A DNA stretch of 64,000 bases from Poronia punctata (taxonomy: Eukaryota > Ascomycota > Sordariomycetes > Xylariales > Xylariaceae): the NCBI GenBank assembly GCA_022579005.1, contig MU401664.1, forward strand, positions 1-64,000, read 5' to 3'. Both the position numbers and the translations under genes were made by a program. Below the pieces are notes generated by a model that was given only the letters and a program-made list of their open reading frames with translations, ran no database searches and was not told where the DNA came from. Of this stretch, positions 12,314 through 24,373 are shown piece after piece. Numbering within the stretch: the first letter of the stretch is position 1; each line of letters starts with the position of its first letter.

Positions 12314-15300
12314 TTACGGGCCCTTTCTCCGTGCACGCTTCGTCGGCTTTTCCTTGTCTTGTTTCTCGTTCCAAGCATCTTCAAAGACGGTAGGTCGCGT
12401 GGCGAAATGTTCATCGAGTAGATTGAGTCTTCTGACAACTTGGAATGCGCCGGTTCCGACAGACATGGTCTCTCCCATAATGATCTTTTCACTAACACCC
12501 TCGATGGGATCCGTCTTCAGTCCGGCCGCCGCGTCGAATAGATGGTCTGCCGTCTTCTCAAACGAAGCGAGCTGCAGAACGCTGTCGCGCATCTTGGACA
12601 GACCGAAACGTGTAATACCCAGGATTTCGCCCTTGTATGTCATGACATCGGCAAGAAGCTGCATGTGTCGAGGATCGATACCCATGTCTCCCATGACGTC
12701 GCTGATCTCCTTGGCGATCGTCGTCCGGGCCGCCTCGATTCCGAGCACGTCTCTGCATTCCATCACGCTGTTGGAAGTCACCTTGGTGCCCACTACACCT
12801 TCCGTGTTCATACACTGTCGCAGGCCATAGCCTTCGACGAGAATAGTATTGGTCGAGTCTTTGTCGCTCTGCTGAATAATGGCACGAGTAGCCTCGGGAT
12901 AGCCCGAGATAGGAACAGAAGGCAATACACGTTTCAGGTGGCTGATGCGAACCGACAGGTCAGACATGGCCTCCGTTATCGTCTTGGCTCTCGTCGCTCT
13001 CTTTGTGGTCGGGTCTACATCCAAGCCCCTGACCGTTATTTCGATACTTGCATCTTGTTCAAAAATCATCATATCGGTCTTTGCAATCTTGAGCTTCTTT
13101 TGTTTGGCGATAGCGTTGACGATATCACCAAGTTTGATACCGAGATGCATACTTTCTAGCGTCTCCGTGTTTATGTGCAGCGTGATGAAGGAGCGGAGAG
13201 GTTGCCACTCGTCGTCGATATGGCGGAGGACGTCTTCAACGTACGTCTTCTCGATACGCGCTCGAACGATCTTGGCCGCCTCTAAGCTCCTAGGGTTCTG
13301 CAACGGGCAGGTGATGACAGGCGTACTGATCAACTTGGAGGCATTTATGATTTCCTTGATACGAGGCACACCTTGTGTAATACTCATACCAGCCACACCG
13401 GCGAAATGGAAAGTCTTCAGCGTCATCTGCGTACCGGGTTCGCCGATAGACTGGGCGCCGACAGCGCCGACAGCGTGACCCGGCTCGACGTGCGCTTTGC
13501 TATATTTCTCGAGGCACAGGCCCACGAATTGTCGAAGAGTCTTCTCCGATACTTTTGCTGCTCGTTCGGATGCCATCTTGGATACGTGCCCACGCTCTTG
13601 CGATTCGATCTCACATGCCAACCGGGAAAAATAGCCGAGCTCCAACTTGTCTAACCTCGCGTTTAGTTCAGCTAGCGTTGCAAACTCCTGCTTCTCGACC
13701 ACGGTTTTGGCCCTGTGCGGCCGCTGGAAGCCGAGGTCCTCGAGTATGGCCTTAAGACCTGAAAGCCGTTCGTAGTCGAGTGGACCAACCGTGCGCCTGG
13801 CTCGCCCCAGTTTCGAACTTTCTCGAGCGCCGGCCGTAGCCGCGATCCTTTCCGACTGTTTTATCTTGGCTTGTTCTATGTCGGAGATAAGCTTGGCAAG
13901 CTCGTCCCGTTCCTCATTTGTGAAGGGTAATTCACGGCCCTCGGGCTTCGTGAGCATGCCATCGAGGCCACCAGCAAGACGCAGCTTAGCAAATCTTTCG
14001 GCTAGACCTCGGACGTATTTTTGGATCGTGGCGAGGAAGTTACGGCCACTCTCATGCTCATCGACACCATAATCGGTAGTGTCGGTATACTGGAGAGGCT
14101 CCCCATGGAGCAGTCCGCGTCTGCGATACCGATCACGTTCCGTCTTCAACATCGAATCACATACCGCGAGTATCTCGAACGGTAACAAGGCCCGTTCAGA
14201 GTTGCTCCACGTCAAGTTCTCGGCGTGGGAGAAAGTACGATCGAAACTGACAGGCACCGCTTTTCCTTCCATGTCGACCGGATCGAGCTTGTCTGCTCCA
14301 AACTGAAACTGCACTACGCCGTCACCCGAGGTCCGGACAGTGTCGTCGTACTTGGTCGACAGATCTTCGAGAGACTTCATGAGACGACGGGACATGTAAC
14401 CAGTTTCAGCCGTCTTGACGGCCGTATCGACGAGACCTTCTCGTCCGGATATGGCGTGGAAGAGAAACTCGGTCGGCACGAGGCCGGTGTAGAAGCTATT
14501 CCGCACGAAACCCTTGGCCAACGCGTGGCGTGTATTCTTGTGGAAGTGTGGCAATGTACGGTCCTGGAACCCATCGGCGACACGAGAACCGCCAATGATT
14601 TGTTGTCCGACAGCCGCAATCATCTGGGCCACGTTGATATTAGATCCCTTGGATCCGGAAGAAGCCATGACTAGCGGAGCGTTGTTCCGGCTCAACGAGC
14701 TGATGCAAAGTTCACCCGCATTTTGACGGACTCTGCTGAGAACACCCGATATTTTCGCTTCCAACGTCTCCTCCATCGAGCATCCAGTAGCCTTCTCCAA
14801 CCTATTCTCGTTGAACTGCCTGATGAAACCATCCGACTCGACATATGCATCCTCGACAAGCTTGTTCTTCGCTTCGGTGAGAGCTTTAGTTGGGAACACA
14901 TCCCCGATGCCGATAGAAAATCCCCGGTTCGTCAGCATCCTCGCACAGAGTTTTGCGAGCCGGTTCATTGCGGTTACCGCCGCGTCCGCGCCATAATCTC
15001 TCAGGATTACGTAGAAGATCGAGTCTTTCTTGCCCGAGCCGACAGTAGATTTGTCCATCCGGCCACACATGACTTCCGAGTTCCTCACCACAAGCCAGCC
15101 GTCATTAGGGCACATATCCGGTGCTCTTTTCCTATGTCCAGGTGGAGCCGGTGCGGGATCAACGTATTCTCTACATTTGGCGTCGAGATTGACCTTCACT
15201 GGACTCGATTTATTCGGCCGCATAAGCATGCTGAAGATCTGCTTGCCCGTCCATAGGCGTTTGGGTGCTAATATAGCTGGAGGAGGGAGGTCGAGATGTG

Positions 15301-17140
15301 TTACACCGTCCATCATGTGCATGACAATGTATGTGAAAGTCCGGCGGTCGAAGAAGTTGTCTTTGCTGCTGAGAAGATACGAGGCTGTAATGAAATCCTG
15401 CGTCGCAGCAATAATAGGCTCACCGTTCTTCGGCGTCGCCAGATTGTGTTTGACACTCATGAGGGTAACGGCCTCGGCGCGAGCCTCTTCCGTCTGGGGC
15501 ACGTGGAGGTTCATTTCGTCGCCGTCAAAGTCGGCGTTGTAGGGTCCACAAGCACACTCGTTTAGTCGGAAGGTCCTCCAAGGTCGGATTTTGGCGAGAT
15601 GGCTCATGATACTGAGCTTGTGCAGGGACGGTTGTCGGTTGAAGAGGACAATATCTCCGTCTTCCAAATGACGCTCTACCACATCGCCGATACGGAGGTC
15701 TTTCGCCGCAGTTTCTTTATCGCCGAACTTGAGAGAAACTCGGAAGGGCGGGTGTTCGCCGTCGACTTTGAGAATAGCCTGCGCACCAGGCCAGACGTTG
15801 GGGCCGTTGATGACGCACTGCCTCAGTTTGGCGATGTTGTCGCGATGCGCCCGCTCCGGGTACGTGAGATTCTTGGCAACCAACATCGGTACAGCAACCT
15901 CGTTGATGGCCAGGTTTGGATCAGGAGAAATGACTGTTCTACCCGAGAAATCCACGCGCTTTCCCGACAGATTTCCACGAAAACGGCCTTGCTTTCCCTT
16001 GAGACGCTGACAGAAGCCACGCATCGTTTTTGTGACACCATTATCCCGCAATCCAGGCACGTCACTGTTTACGTATACTGCTATCTGTAGCTGCAAATAT
16101 TCCCACTGTTCCATTATCGTCTGTAAGGCCGTGCCTTTTTGCAACGCCGCCCGGATCAGTCCACAAGCGAAAACTATATCACCGAGGCGAGTTGTGATGT
16201 CGTCTTCATTGCTTGCCCCTTCCTGGGCGACCGACGGACGAATACAGACAGGCGGTGCTGGTAGGTATTGCCAGAGGAACATCTCCGGTCGGCCTTCGGA
16301 CGGATTCAAGCCAAGGAGCTCGCAATCATCGGGAGTGATCTGTTTGAAAAGATTGAGAACCCGCAGGGGGTTCAAGTCTTCGAAAGCCTTCCTAAGATGT
16401 TTATCCAGGTCGCTAACATGCTTCCTAGCCTCCAAGAACGAATTATCGAATTCAATTTTGCTAGGCGGCGGTTGTTTCTTGGCCGAGGTAGATTTATTGA
16501 AGGCGACGAACTTGTCGTGCACAATCTTAAGGGCGCCCACTTTGCGGATCTGGCCATTGACTGCTCCGCAATAAGGGCAATGTTTCGTTTTCCTGCACTG
16601 CTCGTTGATCTTCTTGCAAATGGCAACACGTTTCATATTATCGATATTCGGTCGTCTCAGTTCTCTCAGGTACGCGCGACGTTCCGGTCCGAGTAACAGG
16701 ACTCTGGAGCAGTCTTTGCAAATATTTTGGAGAATCGTGATGGTGAACTTGATATAACCGACGTGAAAGGCCGGCAGAGGCAGTCGGACGTGTCCGAAAT
16801 GGCCTATACAATCAGCAAGTCGCTCATTGCAAGTGGCACATATGCCTGTTTTGCTAGAAGTTCCCTAAAAGAGTAGCAGGTTAGCAAAACCAGGAGAGAG
16901 CCATACAAGCTTGGATTGATAAGCAGAACGCACCAAGCGCTTGTCCAGTACACCATTTTTTGTCGGTTCGCGGCCTTTTTCTATGTCATACATGCTACGG
17001 TCCGAAACTTCGAGGACGCCTTGGTTGACAATATCCTGATTGGACTGAATGCCGAATTTGAGGTTCTTGATCCTCTTCGGCAGCTTGTCCACCACCTGGT
17101 GCTTCACCGGCGCGGGGGTAAAAGTCGTCGTTGTCGCCAT
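12314..17140 (-). CDS. rpc1: DNA-directed RNA polymerase III largest subunit
   Basis: This gene encodes the catalytic largest subunit of RNA polymerase III, which transcribes tRNA, 5S rRNA and U6 genes in the nucleus. There are two exons: 17140-16934 and 16864-12314. The 69-bp intron (16933-16865) has a GTGCGT donor, a CTAAC branch and a TTTTAG acceptor. Phase is preserved, giving 1585 residues. Visible features are the N-terminal PKRIKNLKFGIQS start, the clamp zinc-binding CATCNERLADC...GHFGH region, the active-site NADFDGDEMNLH motif near residues 510-522 with its three metal-binding aspartates, and AVGAQSIGEPGTQMTLKTFH with PRIKEIINASK in the cleft and trigger-loop region. The active-site position agrees with the yeast subunit, but the part after it is about 100 residues longer than in yeast. 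The extra length appears as a charged helical stretch around residues 1045-1170. The gene is divergent from the DDHD gene. Confidence 0.97.
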
Positions 17141-18370
17141 GATGACGGTCGTGTCTGGACTATACTATTCGAATTGGTCGACGAAATCAGGGCGCTACAA
17201 CTGACGGGTCGTATTGTCCGATGGATTTGAAGATGCGACGATATGGTTGATCCCCTGCAACGGTGAGAGGGAACAGCGTGCGCGGCTGGTTTCGACGGGA
17301 TGGTGTTATGCTACCACGCCGTTATCGTGTCGATGCCAATTATCTTCATTATAGGCAGGCTTTTGCAATGGTGGATGGGGATTTACTAAGGACTGGAGTT
17401 AGGGAGCGATAAAAGAGTGTAGATGATGCCCTCCAAGCATTGAAATTTTGCTAGGTCTGGAGGTTGGAGTCATTCGGTCGTGCCCCACCACGTTTGCTTT
17501 AAGCTTTTCAAGGCGGGACTGGCGGGGTTCGTCCGCATGAGCGAGGGGCCGGAGGTTTAGTTAGGAGATACATCCGGAGTAAAGAAACACATTCTAGCTA
17601 TGAACATATCTTGGGTATATATCCTAGAAAGGCACAAAAACGGGCTAATTCTGAAGAGAAGCTTCACAGATTTCGTTCTCAAACAAAGCTTCAAATTATC
17701 TGCATTACGTGTTAGTACGAGTACTTGTAGGTATTGATACGAGTAACTTTAGGGCTCCCAACTTCCCAAGACCCCTCAGCTGCCAAGACATTCTCTAGAC
17801 TCTCTAGATGCTACCTGGCAATTGCCCGCTCCACATAACTGTACGACGGGTGCTCTTACCTGCAGGAACAGCCATGTGATGTGATGGTTACCTACCACGT
17901 ATACAGAATGCCATCCACTATCAACATATTATACTCACACCAATTCAGAAATATGCTTCCTAGATCTTTTGTTTAACTGGTCGCTTGTTGGTGACTTAAT
18001 AGATACCTATATTCGCATTCTTATTCTTGAAGGGTGAAAGAGCTTGTATGTGATGTTGAAATAAGCTCCCTATCTCATGGATGCCTCGACCTTGATTGCT
18101 TCTACCACTCGATCACGATAGAAAGATAGGTAGACGATTACCTGCTTTCTCTACCGCATTTGAAACCAGTAACTCGACCAATACCTGCACTCTCCTGGTC
18201 GTGCTGTCTCCAGTCGCGTCATACTGGCGCAAACTATCCTTGCCTCGGCATTGCGCAAGTGCCCGCGCCCATCTATTCCGCCGCGCCCGCCCTTCCGGCC
18301 AGCCGACCTCGCATCCTCGAAGCTACAATACAGAACTATCTTAGACTGGCCTTGGGGCCGCCCTGGCAAA
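17141..18370. promoter_or_regulatory. Divergent intergenic region, RPC1 / DDHD gene
   Basis: These 1.2 kb separate two genes transcribed away from each other, so both promoters must lie here. I see no clear TATA box. Two copies of TACGAGTA lie at 17716-17723 and 17738-17745. No open frame here looks coding. Confidence 0.5.
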
Positions 18371-21300
18371 ATGTCGCCTGGAAGTGAAAATGCCGGCCCG
18401 GCCAATACCAAGAATACGGACAAGAAGATAGAGAAGAAGATAGAGAAGGGTTACTTGGCCAGCGCAGTCGAGTCTATGAATCCCTGGATTTCCAGTCGGA
18501 GCACAACACCAACACCGAAAGAAACTGCCCCTCCACCGCAACCGAAGCCGAATTTACCAGCAGCTCAGAAAGCAGACGACCATGCTACGAATACACTCTA
18601 CGGCCATAGCTTCAAGAAATACCCCGCTGACTGCCCACCTTTAAGTGTTTTGTGGTTTCATGCTGTTGATGTCAGTAGGCTTTTGCCCGTATCCACCAAT
18701 GTTGGCTAGAATTTGAACTGTCCCACTGACCCCTAAATAACGCCAGGTCCCTAAACGCAAACCGCAGTTCTTGAAATCGAAAAAGGCAAAAGAGCAAGAG
18801 GCTCCGAAACCAACAGCTCCCAAAAAGTTCTCGGCTTTTTCAAAAGTCGACTCTCGCTCGTTGGAGAATGCATACCAGAGATTATTAGAAGAGACGGAAA
18901 ACGATCGCGGCAAAAGCGCAGCCTACCAACATATGCGCAGTCGGTCAAGTTCTCACCGCGCTCGAGCCATATCGCAAGAGAAGGCGCCGAACACGGGCCT
19001 GGACGAGGACGTGGACAACCCCTCATCAGGCGTGCGAATTCCGGTCAACGAAGACTTCTTGTTCGATGTCGACATCCTAGAACGTGAGTTGGCCCCGGTA
19101 TATTGGCTTGGACCTGTCTATGAGGTTCGGCGCGGTACTTGGTTCTACCAGGAGGGCTCATCGCTGAGGCCCTGCGAGGAGAACTTGGCCGCCCAGTTGG
19201 AAGAAGGATATCTTAAGATTAAACCCTGGACCTACCCGGCGAGTAGGGCTCGCAGCGGCTCTGGAGCCCCTGAACTGGCGCCCAAGACATCGGCAGATGA
19301 TTTAAAGACAAACGCCAAGTCAACAGCTGAGAATACCTCGAAGGTCGGACCGGTGCAGCCAACGATGCCTCATCAACCACAAACGTACCGCCTATTCGGT
19401 ACTTATATGAACAGCGTAGTCACCTATCAAGATCCAAATACTGCCTGGTTGTCTTCCGAAAGCGTGTTTAATTGGGTTACGTCCACTGTCTATCAGAGAT
19501 TTGCCGGCGGAGGGTACATGAATGGGATCAAGCTGGTAAGGGGATACTCAGAACCCGGAAAGACGAAAGATGGCAAAAGGCCACCAACGCCTACGACGGC
19601 AACCGTACCATCCCAGGCCGCCGAAGAAACCGGTAAAGACAAGCAGGATAAGATGTTGAAACGGCGGTCTGCTCCACCCGCCACCCGCTCCAGCGCCACG
19701 GACATTGAGCAAATCGAAGATGAGACTAACGCGGAAATTGAGCGGACAGAGAGCCTGCAACGTCAGTTCTCTTCTTATATGGAAGGGGTCGATAACCGTG
19801 AGAAGCAGGAAGAACACATTCGACTACGTGAAGAACAAGAGATTCAGGATGATTATAATGGCCAGGACGGTGAGAGTCAAGGTCGGGAGATTGAGCATCT
19901 AGTCCTGGTAACTCACGGTATTGGCCAATTATTAAGCTTAAGGTATTCAAGACGTTGTATTCCAATCATCCTCAGCCCAAGGCCTGACTAACTGGAACCG
20001 CTTAGGATGGAGAGTGTCAATTTCGTCCACGATGTCAACATACTACGTAAAACGCTAAAGGGGGTCTACGCTAATTCCGAAGACCTGAAAGCTCTCAACT
20101 CGGACAGGGGAGAAGGACCTGGAAACTCCAAGATTCAAGTTCTACCGGTCTGTTGGAGGCATCTGTTGGATTTCCCCAAGAGACGGGAGAGAAAGGGCGA
20201 GACTGACTTGGGTGACGTTACCGAAGAAGAAGACGAATGTCCGTGAGCGCCCGAACCCTGATTCAAACCATGCCACTAATCCCTCTTGCAGATCCGTCTC
20301 TCGAAGATATCACGATAGAAGGCATGGCCTTTGCACGATCACTCATCTCCGACCTCGCCCTCGACGTCCTTTTGTATCAGAGTGCCTACAGGGAACAGAT
20401 TACAGAGATTGTCCTCCAAGAGGCCAACCGGATTTATAAGCTCTTCGTGGAAAGAAACCCGGACTTTAAAGGCAAAGTTCACATCGTCGGTCATTCCTTA
20501 GGCTCGGCCATCATGTTTGACATCCTTTGTCGGCAGAGGGAGCCTCCTGGGGAGACCGAATTTCTTCGTAACCCTCTTCGTTTCTGGCCCTCTAAAGAAC
20601 GGTCTGAACCTCAGCGAGATGTCAAGGACCTTTCGTTCGAATTCGATGTCGAAGACTTCTACTGTCTTGGCTCGCCTATTGGCTTATTCCAGATGCTTAA
20701 GGGTCGAACGATAGCGGCACGCCATCAGCCATACGCAGCACCGTCAGAGAGCCCACTCAACCCGGACCACATGGAAGATCCGTTCGTATCATCTACCGGC
20801 CCCTTGGCGCAACGTGAACCAACAATCAGTGGCCTGCCTGCATCTGTCTCGTCACCGAAAGTTGCACAGCTCTTTAACGTTTTCCACCCTTCTGACCCGA
20901 TAGCATACCGCCTAGAGCCGTTAGTTTCGCCAGCCATGTCGTCTCTGAAGCCCCAAGCGCTACCGTATACTAAGAAAGGTATCTTCGGAGCCGTCGCTCC
21001 CCAGGGCCTATCGGGGATCGGCGTTAAGGTAGGGCAGAGTGTCAGCGGACTGTGGTCAAGCTTCAGTGCTGGAATCGCGAGCAGTCTACTCAACCGCAGC
21101 TTGGGCCTGAGCAACGAGGATATAGCAAACTTCAACGCATCGAACCCACCTGCGAGCAGCTCCTCCCAGAATACAAACCCGATCCCGGGTAACGCCCAGA
21201 ACACCGGCTCGGGGCCCGCAACCCCCAACGCTGCTACGAAGTCGGAAAAGAGCGAGGCGCGGAAAAAAGCCCTTGCACAGACCAATACATCTGCATCTGG

Positions 21301-21851
21301 CTCCGAAGGCACTCACACGCCAAGAGATCCTCCCAGCAAGGAGGTGACGCTTATTGACGACGATCTTGAAACTCTCTACGCTGGCTTCCAAAAGAAGCGC
21401 GTCGCAGAGCACAAGGACAGCGTGAGCCGAGCCGACGAAGGCCAGGAGCTCGGCGATGCGTGGGCTGCCGAAGAGTTGAAAGCGCAGAAACTGAGAAGGG
21501 AAGAGCTGAAGGTGAGAGCACTGAATTGGAATGGCCGGATTGACTATAGTATCCAAGAGTAAGTGAAGTATTTCCCCTCGTCACAAAACAAAACCCCCCA
21601 AAAAAGAAAAAAAAAACCTTTTCCGCCCAAAAAAGAACTCTGCATGCCCCCTACCCTGAACTAACTAACAATCTCATCACCACTACAGGAGCGCTCTCGA
21701 TTTCAACCCAATGAACACCATCGCCTCCCATTTGAGTTACTGGCAAGACGAGGACGTCAGCCACTTCATATGCTCGCAACTTCTATACAATCGGGAGGCA
21801 CGCGCCAAGATGTACCGGGGACGACAGACCGCACCAAGCCGCTATATCTGA
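18371..21851 (+). CDS. DDHD-domain phospholipase (PA-preferring PLA1 type)
   Basis: This is a predicted intracellular phospholipase of the DDHD family (relatives: yeast Ddl1, plant SGR2, animal DDHD1/2). These enzymes hydrolyse an acyl chain from phospholipids such as phosphatidic acid. I reconstruct five exons: 18371-18670, 18747-19942, 20006-20238, 20292-21558 and 21689-21851, totalling 1052 residues in one frame. The nucleophile motif GHSLGS has its serine near residue 645, preceded by HLVLVTHGIGQ near the exon 2/3 junction. The DDHD part follows, with FYCLGSPIGLFQML near 700 and FNVFHPSDPIAYRLEPL near 775-790. The C-terminus reads SHLSYWQDEDVSHFICSQLL, typical of fungal members. The N-terminus is low-complexity. 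The third intron needs a GTCCGT donor to keep frame; the nearby GTGAGC would break it. The ATG at 18251 is an upstream in-frame alternative start. Confidence 0.92.
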
Positions 21852-22916
21852 AGAGCCCTCCTCCCTTTATGCCTTTATACTCTTTCATTCCCTTTTCCCT
21901 AATATAGGTGACGGCGTTACGGAAAGAGGAGCCGCTGTGACACCCACCTGCTCAAGGCTAGTAGCAGTGGTTTGTGTAAACATACATACGTACATACATA
22001 CCTAGTCGGCGCATTAGGATATCAGAGAGGATGGATATATCTACAGTACCCTAGAACAAACAGTAAAGTCTGCTTATTCTATCCGCGTATGAGATAGCCA
22101 CCGAGATGGTCGGTCAAAGCACAATGTCCAACCTTTGGACGTTAGGTAGGTTATCGTCCCGGAAAAGATAAAACGTTGCCGATAGCGCGTCGCTGCTAGG
22201 TAAGCACCATTACATGTTTGTGGCTTCGAGGTATCGGCTGTAAAGACGGTAGTCTTAGGCCACGAGACATGTATGATGAGGAACTAAGGTACTACACTGG
22301 GAGATAATATCGACCTCAGAAAATTACAGTCTCAGTTCATGTCTTCACCTTCCGTCAAGCATATCAAAGTGCAATAGCCTAGTGTAGTGTCTCTTATCAT
22401 TCACCGATCAAACTGACAGGTGAATCTCGTCTGATATTGTGCAACCGACTTGCCATCTGAGTGGTATCTCGCGGCCGAATGAATCCGGTTCCTTTTTTTT
22501 GCGTACGCATGAAGAACCCTTATGCAGTATGACTTGGTAAAAACAACGACCTTAAAACTCCTGAAACCGAAACACGTTTTTCTCCCTGGCCGAAAGTAGT
22601 AACTTTTGCTGGAGATGCCAGCAGGGCTCGATGTTTGTAACCTTTCCTCGAAAGGGATTCCGATGCGAGATCAAATCAAGAAAAGGAAAGAGCACGGGTA
22701 TTCACGCTTGACGCAAAGCGAAATATGAACATCCTACAATCCCAACAAGCCCAGGCCCTGTGGCTTTCCGAGCCACACTTGTCATCAACTCCTCATCATA
22801 CCAGTGAACAAACAGTCTGATCGTACGTTGGACCGAGTTCCTAGCGTGCTGCTCGTCCGACGAGCTGGTCGTCATGCTGTCAAACCGAGGGCTTCTGCAT
22901 GACTAGCAATACCGCA
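21852..22916. other. Convergent intergenic region
   Basis: These 1.06 kb lie between the 3' ends of the DDHD gene and the zinc-knuckle gene. Both terminators should lie here. I see no open frame, repeat or RNA gene worth naming. Confidence 0.5.
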
Positions 22917-24373
22917 TTAGGTGGAAGAGGGGCAGGCCGACTGGATGTGACCAGGCTGCTGGCACTTGTAGCAGATCTTCTCGCCTCCCGAAGATTCCTT
23001 AGGGCAATCGCGAGAGAAATGACCATTCTCGCCACAGTTGTAGCATTTGCTGCCGTTTACACACTCGCCTGACATTGCTGTTAGCTCACAGTCCGAAAAC
23101 CACAGGGATTGGGAACTTACGGGACATATGTCCATAACCGCCGCACGAGTAGCAAGTCTTGCCTTGGCCGCCACCATAGCCGCCTTGGCCGCCTTGGCCG
23201 CCTTGACCGCCGCCGTAGCCGTAGGAGTTACCGCCGAACGCATCAGGGCAGCTACGAGCGATGTGACCGACCTTACCGCACTACACGAGTTGCTGTTAGT
23301 TCAATCAAGGGAAAACCATGGAACGTTCAATCTACCTTGTAGCACTCTTGGGAGCCGCCCTGGCCGCCGCCACCACCGCCAATGGGACCGCTGCCGCCAC
23401 CCTGGGGGCAGTCTCGGCTAATGTGGCCAGCTTGGCCACACCGGTAGCAAGTCTTGTTATCCTTGGGGCCCTCGGGGCACTCACGGCCTAGGCAGCATTG
23501 TCAACACATTATCAGAGTAGGATATACCGATCTCGAAACATACTGCGATGGCCCTCGTTTCCACAGTTGTAGCTAGTGGGGTGTTAGTAGTGCATCTTGC
23601 CAGGGAAGCTCGGCTGACGTACCATTTCGCTGCTCCACGGGTAGGGCAGTCACGAGCCTGAGAAGAGGGTCTGTTAGTACAGCTGTAACACATGCTGGTT
23701 ACGTCCCGCCTCCTGTAAATGCAGTAGGTTCTCTCTTTCCGCCCTCGCGACGTGGGGTCCCCTTCTTCGTCTCTTCATACCTGATGAGTGGTCTGGCCGC
23801 CTAAACAACAAAAATCAACTGTCAGATCACACTCCCCTACTAAAGGAAAACACCAGGTTTCCAAATCAAGGAGACGAGGCGAAATTGCTTCTCTCATAGG
23901 TACTTGAGAGGCAGTCTTTCAAATCCCGGTACAATAATGCAATATCTTGCAACCAAAGGGTCGCATACTGCGAGTGGGATTGGTGCACTACCCAGATGGA
24001 AATGGGTACGAAAACATATGATTATGATGCCAGTACAAAACCACACACGACAGTTGCCACTACAAAGTTGCCACAGCTGAATAGAAATTCACCAGCAAGT
24101 ATTGTAGCAGAGAAGCTGGTCGCTGTTGGGACTGTGGATGGACAACATCAAAATTGAGATTGCCGTAGCCGAGAATAGCATTGGCCTTGAAAGACAAGAC
24201 GATTGACGACATAGATGAGAATATAGTAGAAAAGAAAACACAGCCCTTTGACAGACAAGACAGCGTCTCGCATCAGAGCATTCGAAGATTCCTTCGAGGT
24301 CAAGGGAAGCGCACAAGATTGTTTAAAACTTACAAGTAAAGCATGCGCGTGTAGAAGGGGCGGAGTAATCCAT
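22917..24373 (-). CDS. gis2: Seven-CCHC zinc-knuckle protein, Gis2/Byr3/CNBP type
   Basis: This is a small nucleic-acid-binding protein of the CNBP family, whose members bind single-stranded DNA or mRNA and associate with translating ribosomes and stress granules. I reconstruct seven exons: 24373-24334, 23800-23781, 23657-23623, 23572-23544, 23487-23336, 23280-23121 and 23068-22917, giving 195 residues. All six introns have GT..AG ends and consistent phase. Seven CX2CX4HX4C knuckles are visible, beginning CFTCGQTTHQARDC and ending [15 protein letters not shown] Gly/Gln-rich linker separates knuckles four and five. The start is [13 protein letters not shown] in a 40-nt exon, followed by a 533-bp first intron ending at a 20-nt exon. 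Both are easy to miss, but they complete the first knuckle exactly. The gene is convergent with the DDHD gene. Confidence 0.92.

Noticed and set aside
12542..16696. Many 60-205 codon plus-strand frames across the RNA polymerase III subunit gene
   Set aside because: They are antisense to a long conserved coding exon and show no family resemblance.
20239..20291. GTGAGC at 20243 as donor of the third DDHD-gene intron
   Set aside because: It would put the next exon out of frame; GTCCGT at 20239 preserves frame and the expected EYPSLEDIT junction.
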